NCBI GenBank assembly: GCA_009783245.1
Contig: WRHL01000002.1
Span: 1-64,000 of the forward strand
Source of the DNA: Coriobacteriia bacterium
Lineage (GTDB): Bacteria > Actinomycetota > Coriobacteriia > Coriobacteriales > UBA8131
Direction: 5' to 3'
DNA: 64,000 bases
In this document: positions 18,486 through 27,914 of the stretch, piece after piece
Layout: each line of letters starts with the position of its first letter
Position numbering within the stretch: the stretch's first letter is position 1
Program-made: the position numbers and the translations under genes
Notes under the pieces: generated by a model
The model's input: only the letters and a program-made list of their open reading frames with translations
What the model was told of the DNA's origin: nothing
The model's database searches: none

Positions 18486-18597
18486 TGCCACCCTGAGGCC
18501 TGGGGCCTGAACCTAACTACCCTAGGGCCTGGGGCCTGGGGCCTTGGGGCCTTGGGGCCTGGGGCCTGGGGCCTGAGCCTAACTACCCTAGGGCCTG
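18486..18597. repeat. GC-rich tandem/direct repeat of CCTGGGGCC and CCTAACTACCCTAGGGCCTGG units
   Basis: CTAACTACCCTAGGGCCTGGGGCCTGGGGCCTTGGGGCCTTGGGGCCTGGGGCCTGGGGCCTGAGCCTAACTACCCTAGGGCCTG read directly. Confidence 0.85.
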
Positions 18598-20840
18598 ACT
18601 GGCTCCTTTGTCCCGACCTCGATGATCTCAGGCTCGGGGTCATACACAGACCTGAAGTCGGTCTTGTGGATGAGCTCGCCCTCCTTATTATAAACGTACC
18701 TGGTCACCACTATGCTCCGGCCGCGGACGCCTTCCTGCTTGGTCCGCTCCTCACCTTTATACATCTCTGGGTTATCCACCTTCTTGGTCTCAAAATCCGT
18801 ACGGTCATAGAACCCGGTGTCCTCGAACTCCACCCGGTATCCTGGGTCAGTACCCCACAAGGTACAGGTCACCGAGCTGTCGGTGTAACTCATGGTCAAA
18901 AGCAGCCACTGACCGGTATCGTTCTCGAACTTGAGGTCCGGCCAGCGCCAGGAGATGGTGGAATCGCGCCCCGCCGGGTAGCTTATCATGTAGAACCCGT
19001 GTTGCACCCGCTCCACAATGGGCACGCCGGATTCAAGGGCAGCGTTGAACACGGTGGTCGCAACCTGGCAGATACCGCCGCCTATCTCGTCGACATACTC
19101 GCCCTCTACAATGGCCGTCGCCTCCTGGAAGCCCCGCTCCGCATTGCATTCACCGGCGGTGTCATTGAAGGACCAGATGCCGCCCGGCTCGATCAACGAA
19201 TAGTTGATCAGGTCTGAGACAAGGTGGATATTGGTTATCTTTGCGTCTGAGACGTACAGGTAATCGGTGGTATAGGAGGCGAGCATATCGGTGATACCCA
19301 TCTCCTCGAGCCCTGCGGTGGTAAGTGTCGGCTCAAGCTCTGTGACGCTGAGCTGCACCCTGCGATCCTTGACAGGCTCGCCCGTGGGAAAGAGGATGGC
19401 GTTGAGGTCGACGGTCACCTGCGCGTAGTTGATGCCGGTGCCGTTGATGCTTGGGACAATGGTCAGCTTGTCGTCCACAAGCTCGAAGCGCGCATTCTGA
19501 GGGCGAACGCCGCCGGGGTCGCGGTCGCCTATGATGTCATGGATGCCCGCTTCCAGCAGGCTTTCCGACACAAAGGCCACAAGCCTTATGCTTGAGCTTC
19601 CATCTTCGCCCTTGCCTTCGCCTTTGCCTTCACCCTTGGCAGCGCCGGCTCCGCTGGCGCCTCCGCCCGTGCCCACGCCTCCGCCCGTGCCAGCGCCTTC
19701 GCCCTCGCCCACGCCTTCAACGGTGGTCCTGACCCACGAGCCAAGCGTGTTCGAATCAAGGTTCCAGGAATCCTCATTGCTGTAGACAAGCGCAACCGGC
19801 CGCTCAATGGCCTGCTGCGCCAGAAGCGCCACCTCGGCCGCCATTTCATCGTCTATGTCCACCGGCACCATGCTCATCGGGATGACCACTGCGCGCCTGT
19901 TGCCGGTACTCAGGAAAGCCTGCTCAAGAAGGTCGACAAAGGCCTCGTTGTCAACGCCTGTCCCCTCCACGCTGGGGACAACAACAAACTGCCCCTCTTC
20001 AAAGCGGATATCGGCATTCTGCATACTCTGGCCAAGAGAATCGCCCAACAACAGCTCAAGCCCCTCTAGGAAACTCTGGTCATACTGCACTTCAGCGGAC
20101 AACTCGACGCCACCAAAAGCCGCCTTCAGGCGCCCCGGCAGGTCGAACCCCTTCCCAACCCTAAAGGCCTCCTCGGCAAGCTTGCCGGCATCCACCTTGG
20201 CCCCAACGGTGATGTCGGTGATCCGCCAGGACTGGGAATCCCCAAAATCCTGACTGCTCTGGTACACGCCGCCAGGATGATACAGCTCGATGGTCTGCTC
20301 GTTCGCCCCCGCCTTTGCCAAGTCCTCGTTCCCAAACAGGAAGACGGGCTCATCCGAGAGCAGCTCACTCATACGCACCTCTAACAGCACCTCGGCTTCC
20401 CATTTGGTCAGCCCGCCAAGGTCCACGCCCTGCATCGTGACTCCCTTATGGACCTTGCCGGAGTACTTGGCGATATCGACAACCAGCCCTAACACCGCAA
20501 TGGCAACAATGAGGATGAGCACACCAAGCGCTATCTGCTTTATCGTGAAACGTCTTGGGGAGAATACCTTCTGACGAGAAGGACCGGTCTTGATCCCCTT
20601 GGTCCCTGCGTCGGGGCGCGCCTTCCTGGCCCTGATGGCGTTGTCCCTGGGAGCCGAGCTCCTGCCACCCTCCCTGGGGACTTGGCTCCTGCCACTCTGC
20701 GGCGTCTTGCCGGAGGGCCTGCTACTGCCTGTGCCTGGGCTGGGGTTCCTTGCGCCAGTACTCCTGGCGGCAGGTGACGAGCCTGAGCGCGACGTGCTTG
20801 TTCCAGGCCGTCTACGTGGGGGAGGGTTCTGGGGGCTCAC
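18588..20840 (-). CDS. VanW-family protein with one TM and PG-binding-type repeats
   Basis: 750-aa ORF; VanW core IWSFNDTAGECNAERGFQEATAIVEGEYVDEIGGGICQVATTVFNAALESGVPIVERVQHGFYMISYPAGRDSTISW. Confidence 0.9.
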   Translation of the reverse strand: MSPQNPPPRRRPGTSTSRSGSSPAARSTGARNPSPGTGSSRPSGKTPQSGRSQVPREGGRSSAPRDNAIRARKARPDAGTKGIKTGPSRQKVFSPRRFTIKQIALGVLILIVAIAVLGLVVDIAKYSGKVHKGVTMQGVDLGGLTKWEAEVLLEVRMSELLSDEPVFLFGNEDLAKAGANEQTIELYHPGGVYQSSQDFGDSQSWRITDITVGAKVDAGKLAEEAFRVGKGFDLPGRLKAAFGGVELSAEVQYDQSFLEGLELLLGDSLGQSMQNADIRFEEGQFVVVPSVEGTGVDNEAFVDLLEQAFLSTGNRRAVVIPMSMVPVDIDDEMAAEVALLAQQAIERPVALVYSNEDSWNLDSNTLGSWVRTTVEGVGEGEGAGTGGGVGTGGGASGAGAAKGEGKGEGKGEDGSSSIRLVAFVSESLLEAGIHDIIGDRDPGGVRPQNARFELVDDKLTIVPSINGTGINYAQVTVDLNAILFPTGEPVKDRRVQLSVTELEPTLTTAGLEEMGITDMLASYTTDYLYVSDAKITNIHLVSDLINYSLIEPGGIWSFNDTAGECNAERGFQEATAIVEGEYVDEIGGGICQVATTVFNAALESGVPIVERVQHGFYMISYPAGRDSTISWRWPDLKFENDTGQWLLLTMSYTDSSVTCTLWGTDPGYRVEFEDTGFYDRTDFETKKVDNPEMYKGEERTKQEGVRGRSIVVTRYVYNKEGELIHKTDFRSVYDPEPEIIEVGTKEPVRP

Positions 20841-21583
20841 CGTGTCTTTTCCCCTCTACCACGCTTTGGTTCCTTGTAGGGGCCAGAACGCCTCTCCGAG
20901 GTGGACGCTGCAGTAGGTAGGGTGGAATAGCCGAGCTTCTCCTTCTGACCCTTTTGCGCCTTGAGCGCCATGGCGAGGCCGTCGTCTGTGTTGGGACGCA
21001 CTCCCTGACGCAGGTAGATACCTGCGGTTATTATCGACAGGATCACTCCTGCGTAGAGCAGCCACAGGCCACCCGGCGCCTGGGCAGCTCCCCAGCCGGG
21101 TAGAAAACGCAGTTCGACAAGACCTAAGCCAGGTAACATCGGCCAGAGCAGGACCAGCGAACAGAAGCCTACCATGAGGATGGCTGTGGTGAGCTTGCCT
21201 AAGAAGATGACCTTGAAGCCCCTGTTGAATCTCCTCTTCTGGTAGATGGTCAGGGCAAGCATGCAGGCATCGCGCGCGAAGAGGAGTACCAGTATCCACA
21301 GCGGCATGCGCCCAACCAGGAAGATGGCAACGATGCTGAACCCGATGAATACCCTATCGACCAAGGGGTCGAGCCACTGTCCCAACCGGGAAACGGAGTT
21401 GGTGATGCGGGCAATGAAGCCGTCGACGGCGTCGGTCAGCGACGCAGCCAACAGGATGATGAAAGCCAGGAAGTTGTTCTCGTATCTGACCAGCAGCACA
21501 AAGAAGACCGGGAGCAACAGCAACCGGATCACAGAAAGAAGATTGGGGATGGTGAGAATCCTGTTCGATACTTCCTGCGGCAC
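20837..21583 (-). CDS. pgsA: CDP-diacylglycerol--glycerol-3-phosphate 3-phosphatidyltransferase
   Basis: DAVDGFIARITNSVSRLGQWLDPLVDRV (CDP-alcohol phosphatidyltransferase motif); GTG start near 21583 preceded by an AGGAAGAGGA-like RBS; the ORF extends to 21661. Confidence 0.88.
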   Translation of the reverse strand: MPQEVSNRILTIPNLLSVIRLLLLPVFFVLLVRYENNFLAFIILLAASLTDAVDGFIARITNSVSRLGQWLDPLVDRVFIGFSIVAIFLVGRMPLWILVLLFARDACMLALTIYQKRRFNRGFKVIFLGKLTTAILMVGFCSLVLLWPMLPGLGLVELRFLPGWGAAQAPGGLWLLYAGVILSIITAGIYLRQGVRPNTDDGLAMALKAQKGQKEKLGYSTLPTAASTSERRSGPYKEPKRGRGEKTR

Positions 21584-21811
21584 AGACTCCTCTTCCTGAC
21601 CTCGTTCAGACGCCCAATATGCCTCACAGAGCTGCAACTTCTGAGCTTCAAGCGATAGCAACAGCTCCTCTGTGACAAGTATACGCGAAATAGCCTCAGC
21701 TAGTCAGGCTGTTGTGTGATAATTGACGTAACACTGACAGACTGAAAGCCGTCTCTGGCGCTGCCTTTTTATTGGGGCTGGCTAGGAAAGCAGCCTATGG
21801 TTACCCGTATT

Positions 21812-23092
21812 CTAGACGGCCTCTAGCGCCTGCTTGACGTCGGCGAGCAGGTCGGCCGTAGCCTCTATGCCGCAGGAAAGGCGGATCATATCCGGCTCGA
21901 TGCCGGCTGCCGTCAGCTCCTCGTCGCTCATCTGGCGATGCGTGGCGTTCGCAGGATGCAGGACGCAGGTGCGTGCGTCGGCCACATGGGTGGCGATCTG
22001 CCCCAGCTTAAGGCTCTTCATGAACTGCTCGGCGCCCGCGCGCCCGCCAGCCACCCTGAAGCTCACCACGCCGCAGGAACCACCTGGCAGGTACTTCAAC
22101 GCCAGCTCATGGTAAGGGTCGCCAGGCAAGTCGCAGTATTTCACCTGCACCACCTTGGGGTGAGCGCTGAGGTACTCGGCAACAGCCAGCCCGTTGATGC
22201 AGTGCTGCTTCATGCGCAGGTGCAGGCTCTCCAGCCCCAGGTTCAACAAAAAGGCGTTCTGCGGTGACTGCGTGGAGCCAAAATCGCGCATGAGCTGCGC
22301 CGTTGCCTTGGTGATGAAGGCGCCCTCCAGCCCAAAACGCTCGGTATAGACAACGCCGTGGTAGCTCTCATCCGGCGTGGTGAGGCCGGGGAACCTATCC
22401 GCATGGGCGTTCCAGTCAAACCGCCCCGCGTCCACAATGCAGCCGCCCACAGCAGAGCCGTGGCCGTCCATGTACTTGGTGGTCGAGTGCACCACAATGT
22501 CGGCGCCCCACTCGATGGGACGGCAGTTGACCGGCGTGGGGAAGGTGTTGTCGATGATCAGCGGCACGCCATGCGCGTGCGCTGCCTGCGCCCAACGCTC
22601 GATGTCAAAGACGGTCAGCGCCGGGTTGGCGATGGTCTCGCCAAAGACCGCCTTGGTGTTAGGCTCAAATGCCGCCTCAAGCTCTGCGTCCGAGCAGTCA
22701 GACGGTAAGAACGTGAACTCGATGCCCATGCGCTTCATGGTGACGGCGAACAGGTTGTAGGTGCCGCCATACAGCTCAGAGGACGCGACTATATGGTCGC
22801 CAACCCCCGCGATGTTGAACACAGAGAAGAAGCTCGCCGCCTGTCCCGACGAGGTGAGCATGGCCGCTGAGCCGCCCTCCAGCTCGCAGATCTTCGCGGC
22901 GACGTTGTCATTGGTGGGGTTCTGCAGCCGCGTGTAGAAATAGCCCGCCTCCTCCAAGTCGAAGAGCTTGCCCATGAACTCGCTGGTATCGTACTTGAAT
23001 GTGGTGCTCTGGATGATGGGCACCTGGCGCGGCTCGCCGTTTTTTGGCTGGTACCCGCCCTGCACACAGATGGTCTCTATGGACTTGCTCAT
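21812..23092 (-). CDS. metY: O-acetylhomoserine sulfhydrylase / Cys-Met metabolism PLP enzyme
   Basis: ETICVQGGYQPKNGEPRQVPIIQSTTFKYDTSE..., SSELYGGTYNLF, HSTTKYMDGHGSAVGGCIVD. Confidence 0.92.
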   Translation of the reverse strand: MSKSIETICVQGGYQPKNGEPRQVPIIQSTTFKYDTSEFMGKLFDLEEAGYFYTRLQNPTNDNVAAKICELEGGSAAMLTSSGQAASFFSVFNIAGVGDHIVASSELYGGTYNLFAVTMKRMGIEFTFLPSDCSDAELEAAFEPNTKAVFGETIANPALTVFDIERWAQAAHAHGVPLIIDNTFPTPVNCRPIEWGADIVVHSTTKYMDGHGSAVGGCIVDAGRFDWNAHADRFPGLTTPDESYHGVVYTERFGLEGAFITKATAQLMRDFGSTQSPQNAFLLNLGLESLHLRMKQHCINGLAVAEYLSAHPKVVQVKYCDLPGDPYHELALKYLPGGSCGVVSFRVAGGRAGAEQFMKSLKLGQIATHVADARTCVLHPANATHRQMSDEELTAAGIEPDMIRLSCGIEATADLLADVKQALEAV

Positions 23093-23256
23093 GATGATGT
23101 GCTCCCTTTTCTACAGGTAAAATTTGCAGCGTATTATCTTATACCATTAAGCAGATAACGATAAGCCTGAGTCCCTCAAACGGCGCCGGCAACCATCCCA
23201 GACCCAAGTCCCTTCCGGCGCCGTGGTTGTAGCCTGCTGCCAAGGTGGCATGTGTG

Positions 23257-23398
23257 TATGACAAAGGGCTTCATGACATATGACAAAGGGGACGGTCCCT
23301 TTTGTCATATGAAGTCCGGGGTGGCAATATGACAAAGGGGACGGTCCCTTTTGTCATGATGCCCTTTGTCATGATGCCCTTTGTCATGAAGCCCGGGG
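23257..23398. repeat. Palindromic repeat cluster: two full 27-bp copies (23281-23307, 23330-23356) plus several half copies
   Basis: CATATGACAAAGGGGACGGTCCCTTTTGTCATATG at 23277-23311; second copy 23330-23356; then two tandem GCCCTTTGTCATGAT/A half copies. Confidence 0.95.
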
Positions 23399-23427
23399 TG
23401 ACAGCAGATTGCAGTAGTTTCTTATTA

Positions 23428-24735
23428 TCAGGCGTGTTCGAGGACGCGGGGGGCAACCTGCTTCTTGCGGGAGAGGATGCCTGGCATCCAAACACTGCCC
23501 TCGGCGAAACTTATGTCAAAGGCGCGCTCGACCACCCGGGGGTTCCCTGCAAGCAGAAGCTGCGAGCCCTCCGCGATGACGTCGGTGACCAGCAGCAAGG
23601 CGAATTCATAGCCGCGCTCGGCCACCTTCTTCTCCAAGTGGGATATGAGCTCAGTCTCGTGCTTGAGGATGCTCGCAAGTGAGACGGTCTCATATTGCGC
23701 GATGAGCACGGTCTTATCGGCAACCTCGAACTCCTTGGCGTCAGTGCCCGTGATCGCCTCGATGGTCGGCGGACTCGCCGCATCGCGGCTCCCAAAGAGC
23801 TCGATGCCGAATTGCAGGGCGTCCACTCCTACGAGTTCGCCCAGATAGGCTGCGACCTGGTGGTCGATGGGTGTGCAGGTGGGCGACTTGAGCAGCACCG
23901 TGTCGGTCATGACGGCTGAGAGCAGCGCAGCGGCGATGCCCCGGGGTATCTCCACCTTATGGCGCTGGAACTGAAGCGTGACTATGGTAGCTGTTGAACC
24001 TACGGGCAGGTTGAGGAACTGGATGGGCGAGTTTGTCTGGACATCACCGATGCGGTGATGGTCGACTATCTCCAGCACGTCGGCATCCAGGATCCCCGGA
24101 GCGCTCTGGGCGACCTCGTTGTGGTCGACCAGGATGACGCGGCGGCGGGGTGGACGTGCCAGGTTTGAGCGGGTGATGATGCCGATGCACCTGTTCTCAT
24201 CGTCAAGGACCACTGCCTCGCGCAGGGACGCGGAGAGGACGTCGTCGATGACGTCTTTGAGGAGCGCCTCGGGCTTGAGGGTGAGCGCGCGCCGGTCCAG
24301 ATGACCCTCTACGCTGTCTGCGAGTGTGTCCTGGCGTGTGCGTTCGCTGTCGAGCTCCGAGATGAAGATCTCCGCGAGCATGCGGGTGGTGAACAGGCCG
24401 TGGTAGGTGCCATCCAGCTCGGTGACCACCAGGGCCCTGATCTTGCTATCGCGCATGCGGAGCCCCGCATCCAGCAGGCTGGCGTCTATGGGGACGCTGA
24501 TGACCGGGCTGGTCATGACGTCGCTGACGCGGCTGAAGAGGTGCGGTATGACCGCGGGTGGCTGAACGCCGTATCGATCGAACACCCAGCGCGTCTCATG
24601 GGGCAGCGGGCCGAGCCGCACCGCCTCATAGGCTTGCTCGGGATTGAGCTGCCCTTTGAGATAAGCGTAGGCGACGGCGCTGCTGATCGAGTCGTTGTCT
24701 GGATTCTTATGGCCCAGTACCAGTATCCGATGCAA
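23428..24735 (-). CDS. ppaC: CBS-domain-containing manganese-dependent inorganic pyrophosphatase (DHH family)
   Basis: ILVLGHKNPDNDSISSAVAYA, VILVDHNE, EIVDHHRIGDVQT; CBS domains between. Confidence 0.88.
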   Translation of the reverse strand: MHRILVLGHKNPDNDSISSAVAYAYLKGQLNPEQAYEAVRLGPLPHETRWVFDRYGVQPPAVIPHLFSRVSDVMTSPVISVPIDASLLDAGLRMRDSKIRALVVTELDGTYHGLFTTRMLAEIFISELDSERTRQDTLADSVEGHLDRRALTLKPEALLKDVIDDVLSASLREAVVLDDENRCIGIITRSNLARPPRRRVILVDHNEVAQSAPGILDADVLEIVDHHRIGDVQTNSPIQFLNLPVGSTATIVTLQFQRHKVEIPRGIAAALLSAVMTDTVLLKSPTCTPIDHQVAAYLGELVGVDALQFGIELFGSRDAASPPTIEAITGTDAKEFEVADKTVLIAQYETVSLASILKHETELISHLEKKVAERGYEFALLLVTDVIAEGSQLLLAGNPRVVERAFDISFAEGSVWMPGILSRKKQVAPRVLEHA

Positions 24736-24845
24736 AGTTCCTCCCCTGACGGAATCTGTCTATTGCGGTACAAGGGGGACGATGACACCCCCACTGTCCG
24801 TACCAGTATAGAGGATACGCTGGATGAAGTGCTGGGAATTGCCCG

Positions 24846-25811
24846 TCAGTCCAGAGGGAAGAGCGTGTAGGCGGTGCGGTCCTTGGAGGGGACGCGACAG
24901 ACCTCTATGTGGAAGGCCTGCTCGATGGCGCCGGAGTCGAAGACCTCCTCCACGCTGCCGGCGCAGATGCAGCGGCCTTTCTTCATGACCACCATCGCGT
25001 CGGAGTAGCGCAGGGCCAGGTCGAGGTCGTGGATGACCATGAGGATGGTCTTGCCGGAGATGCGGTTGAGCTCGGTGATCAGCTGCATGATGTCGTGGCA
25101 GGCGCGCACGTCGAGGTAGGTGGTGGGCTCGTCGAGCGCGATGATATCAGTGTCCTGGGCGAGCGTCATGGCGATGAAGGCGCGCTGCCGTTCCCCGCCG
25201 GAGAGGCGACGTACGTCGTGGTTGCGGAACTCCTCGATGCCCGCCAACAGCATCGCCTCCTCGATCTGCCGCTTGTCCTCAGCGTCAAGATGCGAGCGCA
25301 TCTGGCTGTGGTAGGGATAGCGGCCGCAGGCTACCAGCGCCTCGACGCTCATGGCGGGAGGCCGGGCGCCCTGTGCGAGCAGGGCCAGATGCCGCGCCCG
25401 CTGCCTGCCCTTCATCCCCAGGCTGGGTTTGCCGTCGATGAGCACCTCGCCACCGTGTGGCTCGATGATCCCGTCGATGAGCTTGAGCAGGGTCGACTTG
25501 CCGCAGCCGTTGGGCCCCACGATGCTGGTTATCTCGCCTCGAGCGATGTCAAGGCTCAGGCCCTCGATGAAGGGCTTCTTGGTGTAGGTATAGCTGAGGT
25601 CCTTCACGCTGATGGCCTGCGGCGATACGCCCCTGGCAGGGGTGGATGCAACAGGGCGGGCGGCGGCGGATGTGACAAAGGGGACGGTCCCTGATGTGAC
25701 AAAGGGGACGGTCCCTTTTGTCATGTCTTCTGAAGATGTGACAAAAGGGACCGTCCCCTTTGTCACATCCGCAAAACGCTCCGTCCCCTTTGTCGCATCT
25801 GTCTTACGCAT
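24846..25811 (-). CDS. FecE/FepC-type ABC transporter ATP-binding protein with repeat-encoded N-terminal extension
   Basis: GPNGCGKSTLLKLI, LSGGERQRAFIAMTLAQDTDIIALDEPTTYLD. The N-terminus MRKTDATKGTERFADVTKGTVPFVTSSEDMTKGTVPFVTSGTVPFVTS is encoded by palindromic repeats; the ATG overlaps the upstream permease stop. Confidence 0.9.
   Translation of the reverse strand: MRKTDATKGTERFADVTKGTVPFVTSSEDMTKGTVPFVTSGTVPFVTSAAARPVASTPARGVSPQAISVKDLSYTYTKKPFIEGLSLDIARGEITSIVGPNGCGKSTLLKLIDGIIEPHGGEVLIDGKPSLGMKGRQRARHLALLAQGARPPAMSVEALVACGRYPYHSQMRSHLDAEDKRQIEEAMLLAGIEEFRNHDVRRLSGGERQRAFIAMTLAQDTDIIALDEPTTYLDVRACHDIMQLITELNRISGKTILMVIHDLDLALRYSDAMVVMKKGRCICAGSVEEVFDSGAIEQAFHIEVCRVPSKDRTAYTLFPLD
25668..25800. 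repeat. Composite palindromic (REPIN-like) element inside the ATPase ORF
   Basis: Partial copy 25673-25692, full copies 25697-25723 and 25739-25765 (opposite orientation), outer GGATG/CATCC arms, half copy 25781-25800. Confidence 0.93.
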
Positions 25812-26811
25812 CGCCGTGCTTCCTGTTCTTGATTATCAGGTAGACAAAGAAGGGGCCACCGATAAAGGCCATGAGTATGCCCACGGGGATCTCATAGGGT
25901 GCAAAAGCCGTCCGCGCCAACAGGTCGCAGAAGACCACAAAGGCCGCGCCAAAGGTCGCGCTCAGGGGTAGGACTACGCGGTTATCGTGCCCCACCAGAA
26001 AGCGGATGAGGTGCGGCACTATCAACCCCACAAAGCCAAGCAGGCCCGCAAAGCTCACGGCACAGCCAGCCAGAAGCGCAGCCAGCCCCAGAAGCGACAT
26101 GCGCCAACGCCCCACGTTCATGCCCAGGGAGTGCGCCGTCGCGTCGCCCAGCGACATGATGTTGAGCTTGTTCGCCACCAGCACCGCCACTACCAGACCG
26201 ATGATGATATAGGGCGCTGGCCAGATGAGGTTAGTCATCAGCACGCCGGACAGGCCGCCTACCAAGAAGCGTGATGCCCCTATGTAAGCGTCAGGGTTGA
26301 CGATAAGTATGGTGTTCATCCCCGCCGCGAAGATGCTGGATAACGCGATACCTGCCAACACCACCGTCAGGCGGGAGGCTCCCATGCCCAGCGAGATGAA
26401 GAAGATGATGACGGCGGTGACCAGGGCGCCGGCAAAGGCGGCAAGCGGCTGCAGGGCGAACAGGCCGGGCACAAAGGCGCTCACCAAAAGCACGGCAAAG
26501 CCGGCGCCGGCGTTGATGCCTATGATGTTGGGGCAGGCCAGCGGGTTGTCGAGCACCGCCTGGATGAGCGCGCCGGCCATGGCGAGCGCGGCTCCGGCCA
26601 GAAGCGCGGCCAATACCCGCGGAAGCCGCACGTTGAGCAGTATGCTCTTGGCGCTGTCGCTTAAGGGGTGGCCGGTGATGAGCGCCCAGAACTCCGGCAG
26701 GCCCACAGAGCTCGACCCCACAAAGAAAGCGACAACTGTGGCCAGCACAAGGAATGTGACGGTCGCCGTTATCGCTATAGCCTTGGTGCGTCTAGCCCTC
26801 AGAGGCTTCAT
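25804..26811 (-). CDS. FecCD-type ABC transporter permease (iron/siderophore/cobalamin class)
   Basis: VRLPRVLAALLAGAALAMAGALIQAVLDNPLACPNIIGINAGAGFAV; GFVGLIVPHLIRFLVGHDNR. Confidence 0.92.
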   Translation of the reverse strand: MKPLRARRTKAIAITATVTFLVLATVVAFFVGSSSVGLPEFWALITGHPLSDSAKSILLNVRLPRVLAALLAGAALAMAGALIQAVLDNPLACPNIIGINAGAGFAVLLVSAFVPGLFALQPLAAFAGALVTAVIIFFISLGMGASRLTVVLAGIALSSIFAAGMNTILIVNPDAYIGASRFLVGGLSGVLMTNLIWPAPYIIIGLVVAVLVANKLNIMSLGDATAHSLGMNVGRWRMSLLGLAALLAGCAVSFAGLLGFVGLIVPHLIRFLVGHDNRVVLPLSATFGAAFVVFCDLLARTAFAPYEIPVGILMAFIGGPFFVYLIIKNRKHGDA

Positions 26812-26876
26812 AGACCCCCACTTGTCACACGGTTACCACTGCCGGACTGCACCCCTGCGCCCTTATCGTTAAGAAT

Positions 26877-27911
26877 CTAATCATACAATATGTCTGAAAG
26901 CGTCTGGTAGCTCTGGCCCCAGTTCGCGTTTGGCTTGTAGAGGAACAGTTTCTTGTCAAGCGTGATGTAGCGCCCGTTTCGCACCGCGTCCAGGGTGGCC
27001 CAGGCGGGGTTGGCCGCGGTGGCCTCCTCCAGGTTCTTCAGGGCGGCGGCGTCGTCGTTGCCCATGGGGACCACCAATATGAAGTCGGGGTTCAGCTCGA
27101 TGATCGACTCAAGGCTGAAATCCCGCAGCAGGCTTGCGTGCTCATCGGCGAGGTTTATCACGCCCAGCTCAGCCAGCATGGTGCCCGTCATGGTTGAGGA
27201 GTCCTGCACCCGCGTCCCCCCCGAATAGGTGGTCATGAGCAGCACCGTGGGCTTTGAGTTGTACGTGGCGGCCTTGGTTTTGACGGTGTCTATCTGCTGC
27301 TGGACCGCAATGCCGTTTTGCTCGTACCGGTCGTCGCGGCCGGTGATGTCGCAGCAGACGCGCAGCATCCGCAGGTAGTCCTCAAAGTTGGTCACGTTGA
27401 AGTAGGCGACCTCTATGTTGGAGCTTTTGAGTGCGTCGCGCAGACCCACCTGGCTTGCCGAGGCATCCTTGCCGGTCGACAGACCGCTCATGATGACAAG
27501 GTCGGGCTCCAGGGCGATGATGAGCTCCAGGCTTGGGTCGGCAAAATAGCCCACCTCGGCGATATCCGCGCCGGTAAGGCCGTAGTCCTCAAAAGCGTCG
27601 CTGGTCGCCCCAATAAGCGTACCGCCAGCCAGCTCCCAGATGTTGGCAAAGCTGCCCATACAGGCCACCACGCGCTGGGGATTGTCCACCGTGACCTCAT
27701 AGCCCAGGTCGTCGGTGAAGGTGCAGGCGGTTGCCTCGGCGGCCTGCCCGGTGGCCTGCCCTGTGGCCTCTCCGGTCGCCTCTCCGGTTGTCTGCCCCGG
27801 TGTCTCCTTGGCGGGTTCCTCCGTCTTGCAGCCCACCACCAGGGTGGCAGCAAGGCACACGCACAGCGCGCACGCAACAAGACGGGAGATCATTCCTTTA
27901 CGATAGAACAT
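26877..27911 (-). CDS. ABC transporter substrate-binding lipoprotein (FecB/PeripBP_2)
   Basis: Lipobox LVVGC; DDLGYEVTVDNPQRVVACMGSFANIWELAGG; short TGEATGEATGQATGQA linker repeat. Confidence 0.88.
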   Translation of the reverse strand: MFYRKGMISRLVACALCVCLAATLVVGCKTEEPAKETPGQTTGEATGEATGQATGQAAEATACTFTDDLGYEVTVDNPQRVVACMGSFANIWELAGGTLIGATSDAFEDYGLTGADIAEVGYFADPSLELIIALEPDLVIMSGLSTGKDASASQVGLRDALKSSNIEVAYFNVTNFEDYLRMLRVCCDITGRDDRYEQNGIAVQQQIDTVKTKAATYNSKPTVLLMTTYSGGTRVQDSSTMTGTMLAELGVINLADEHASLLRDFSLESIIELNPDFILVVPMGNDDAAALKNLEEATAANPAWATLDAVRNGRYITLDKKLFLYKPNANWGQSYQTLSDILYD

Positions 27912-27914
27912 GGT

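Noticed and set aside
18449-18643. N-terminal extension of PaaK (MTPSLRSSRSGQRSQSGPRVVRLRPQAPGPKAPRPQ...)
   Set aside because: Encoded by the GC-rich repeat; a GTG with good RBS at 18448 gives the expected N-terminus.
23257-23398. CRISPR array
   Set aside because: Repeats are palindromic cores with irregular spacing and no unique 30-40 nt spacers; no cas genes in the window.
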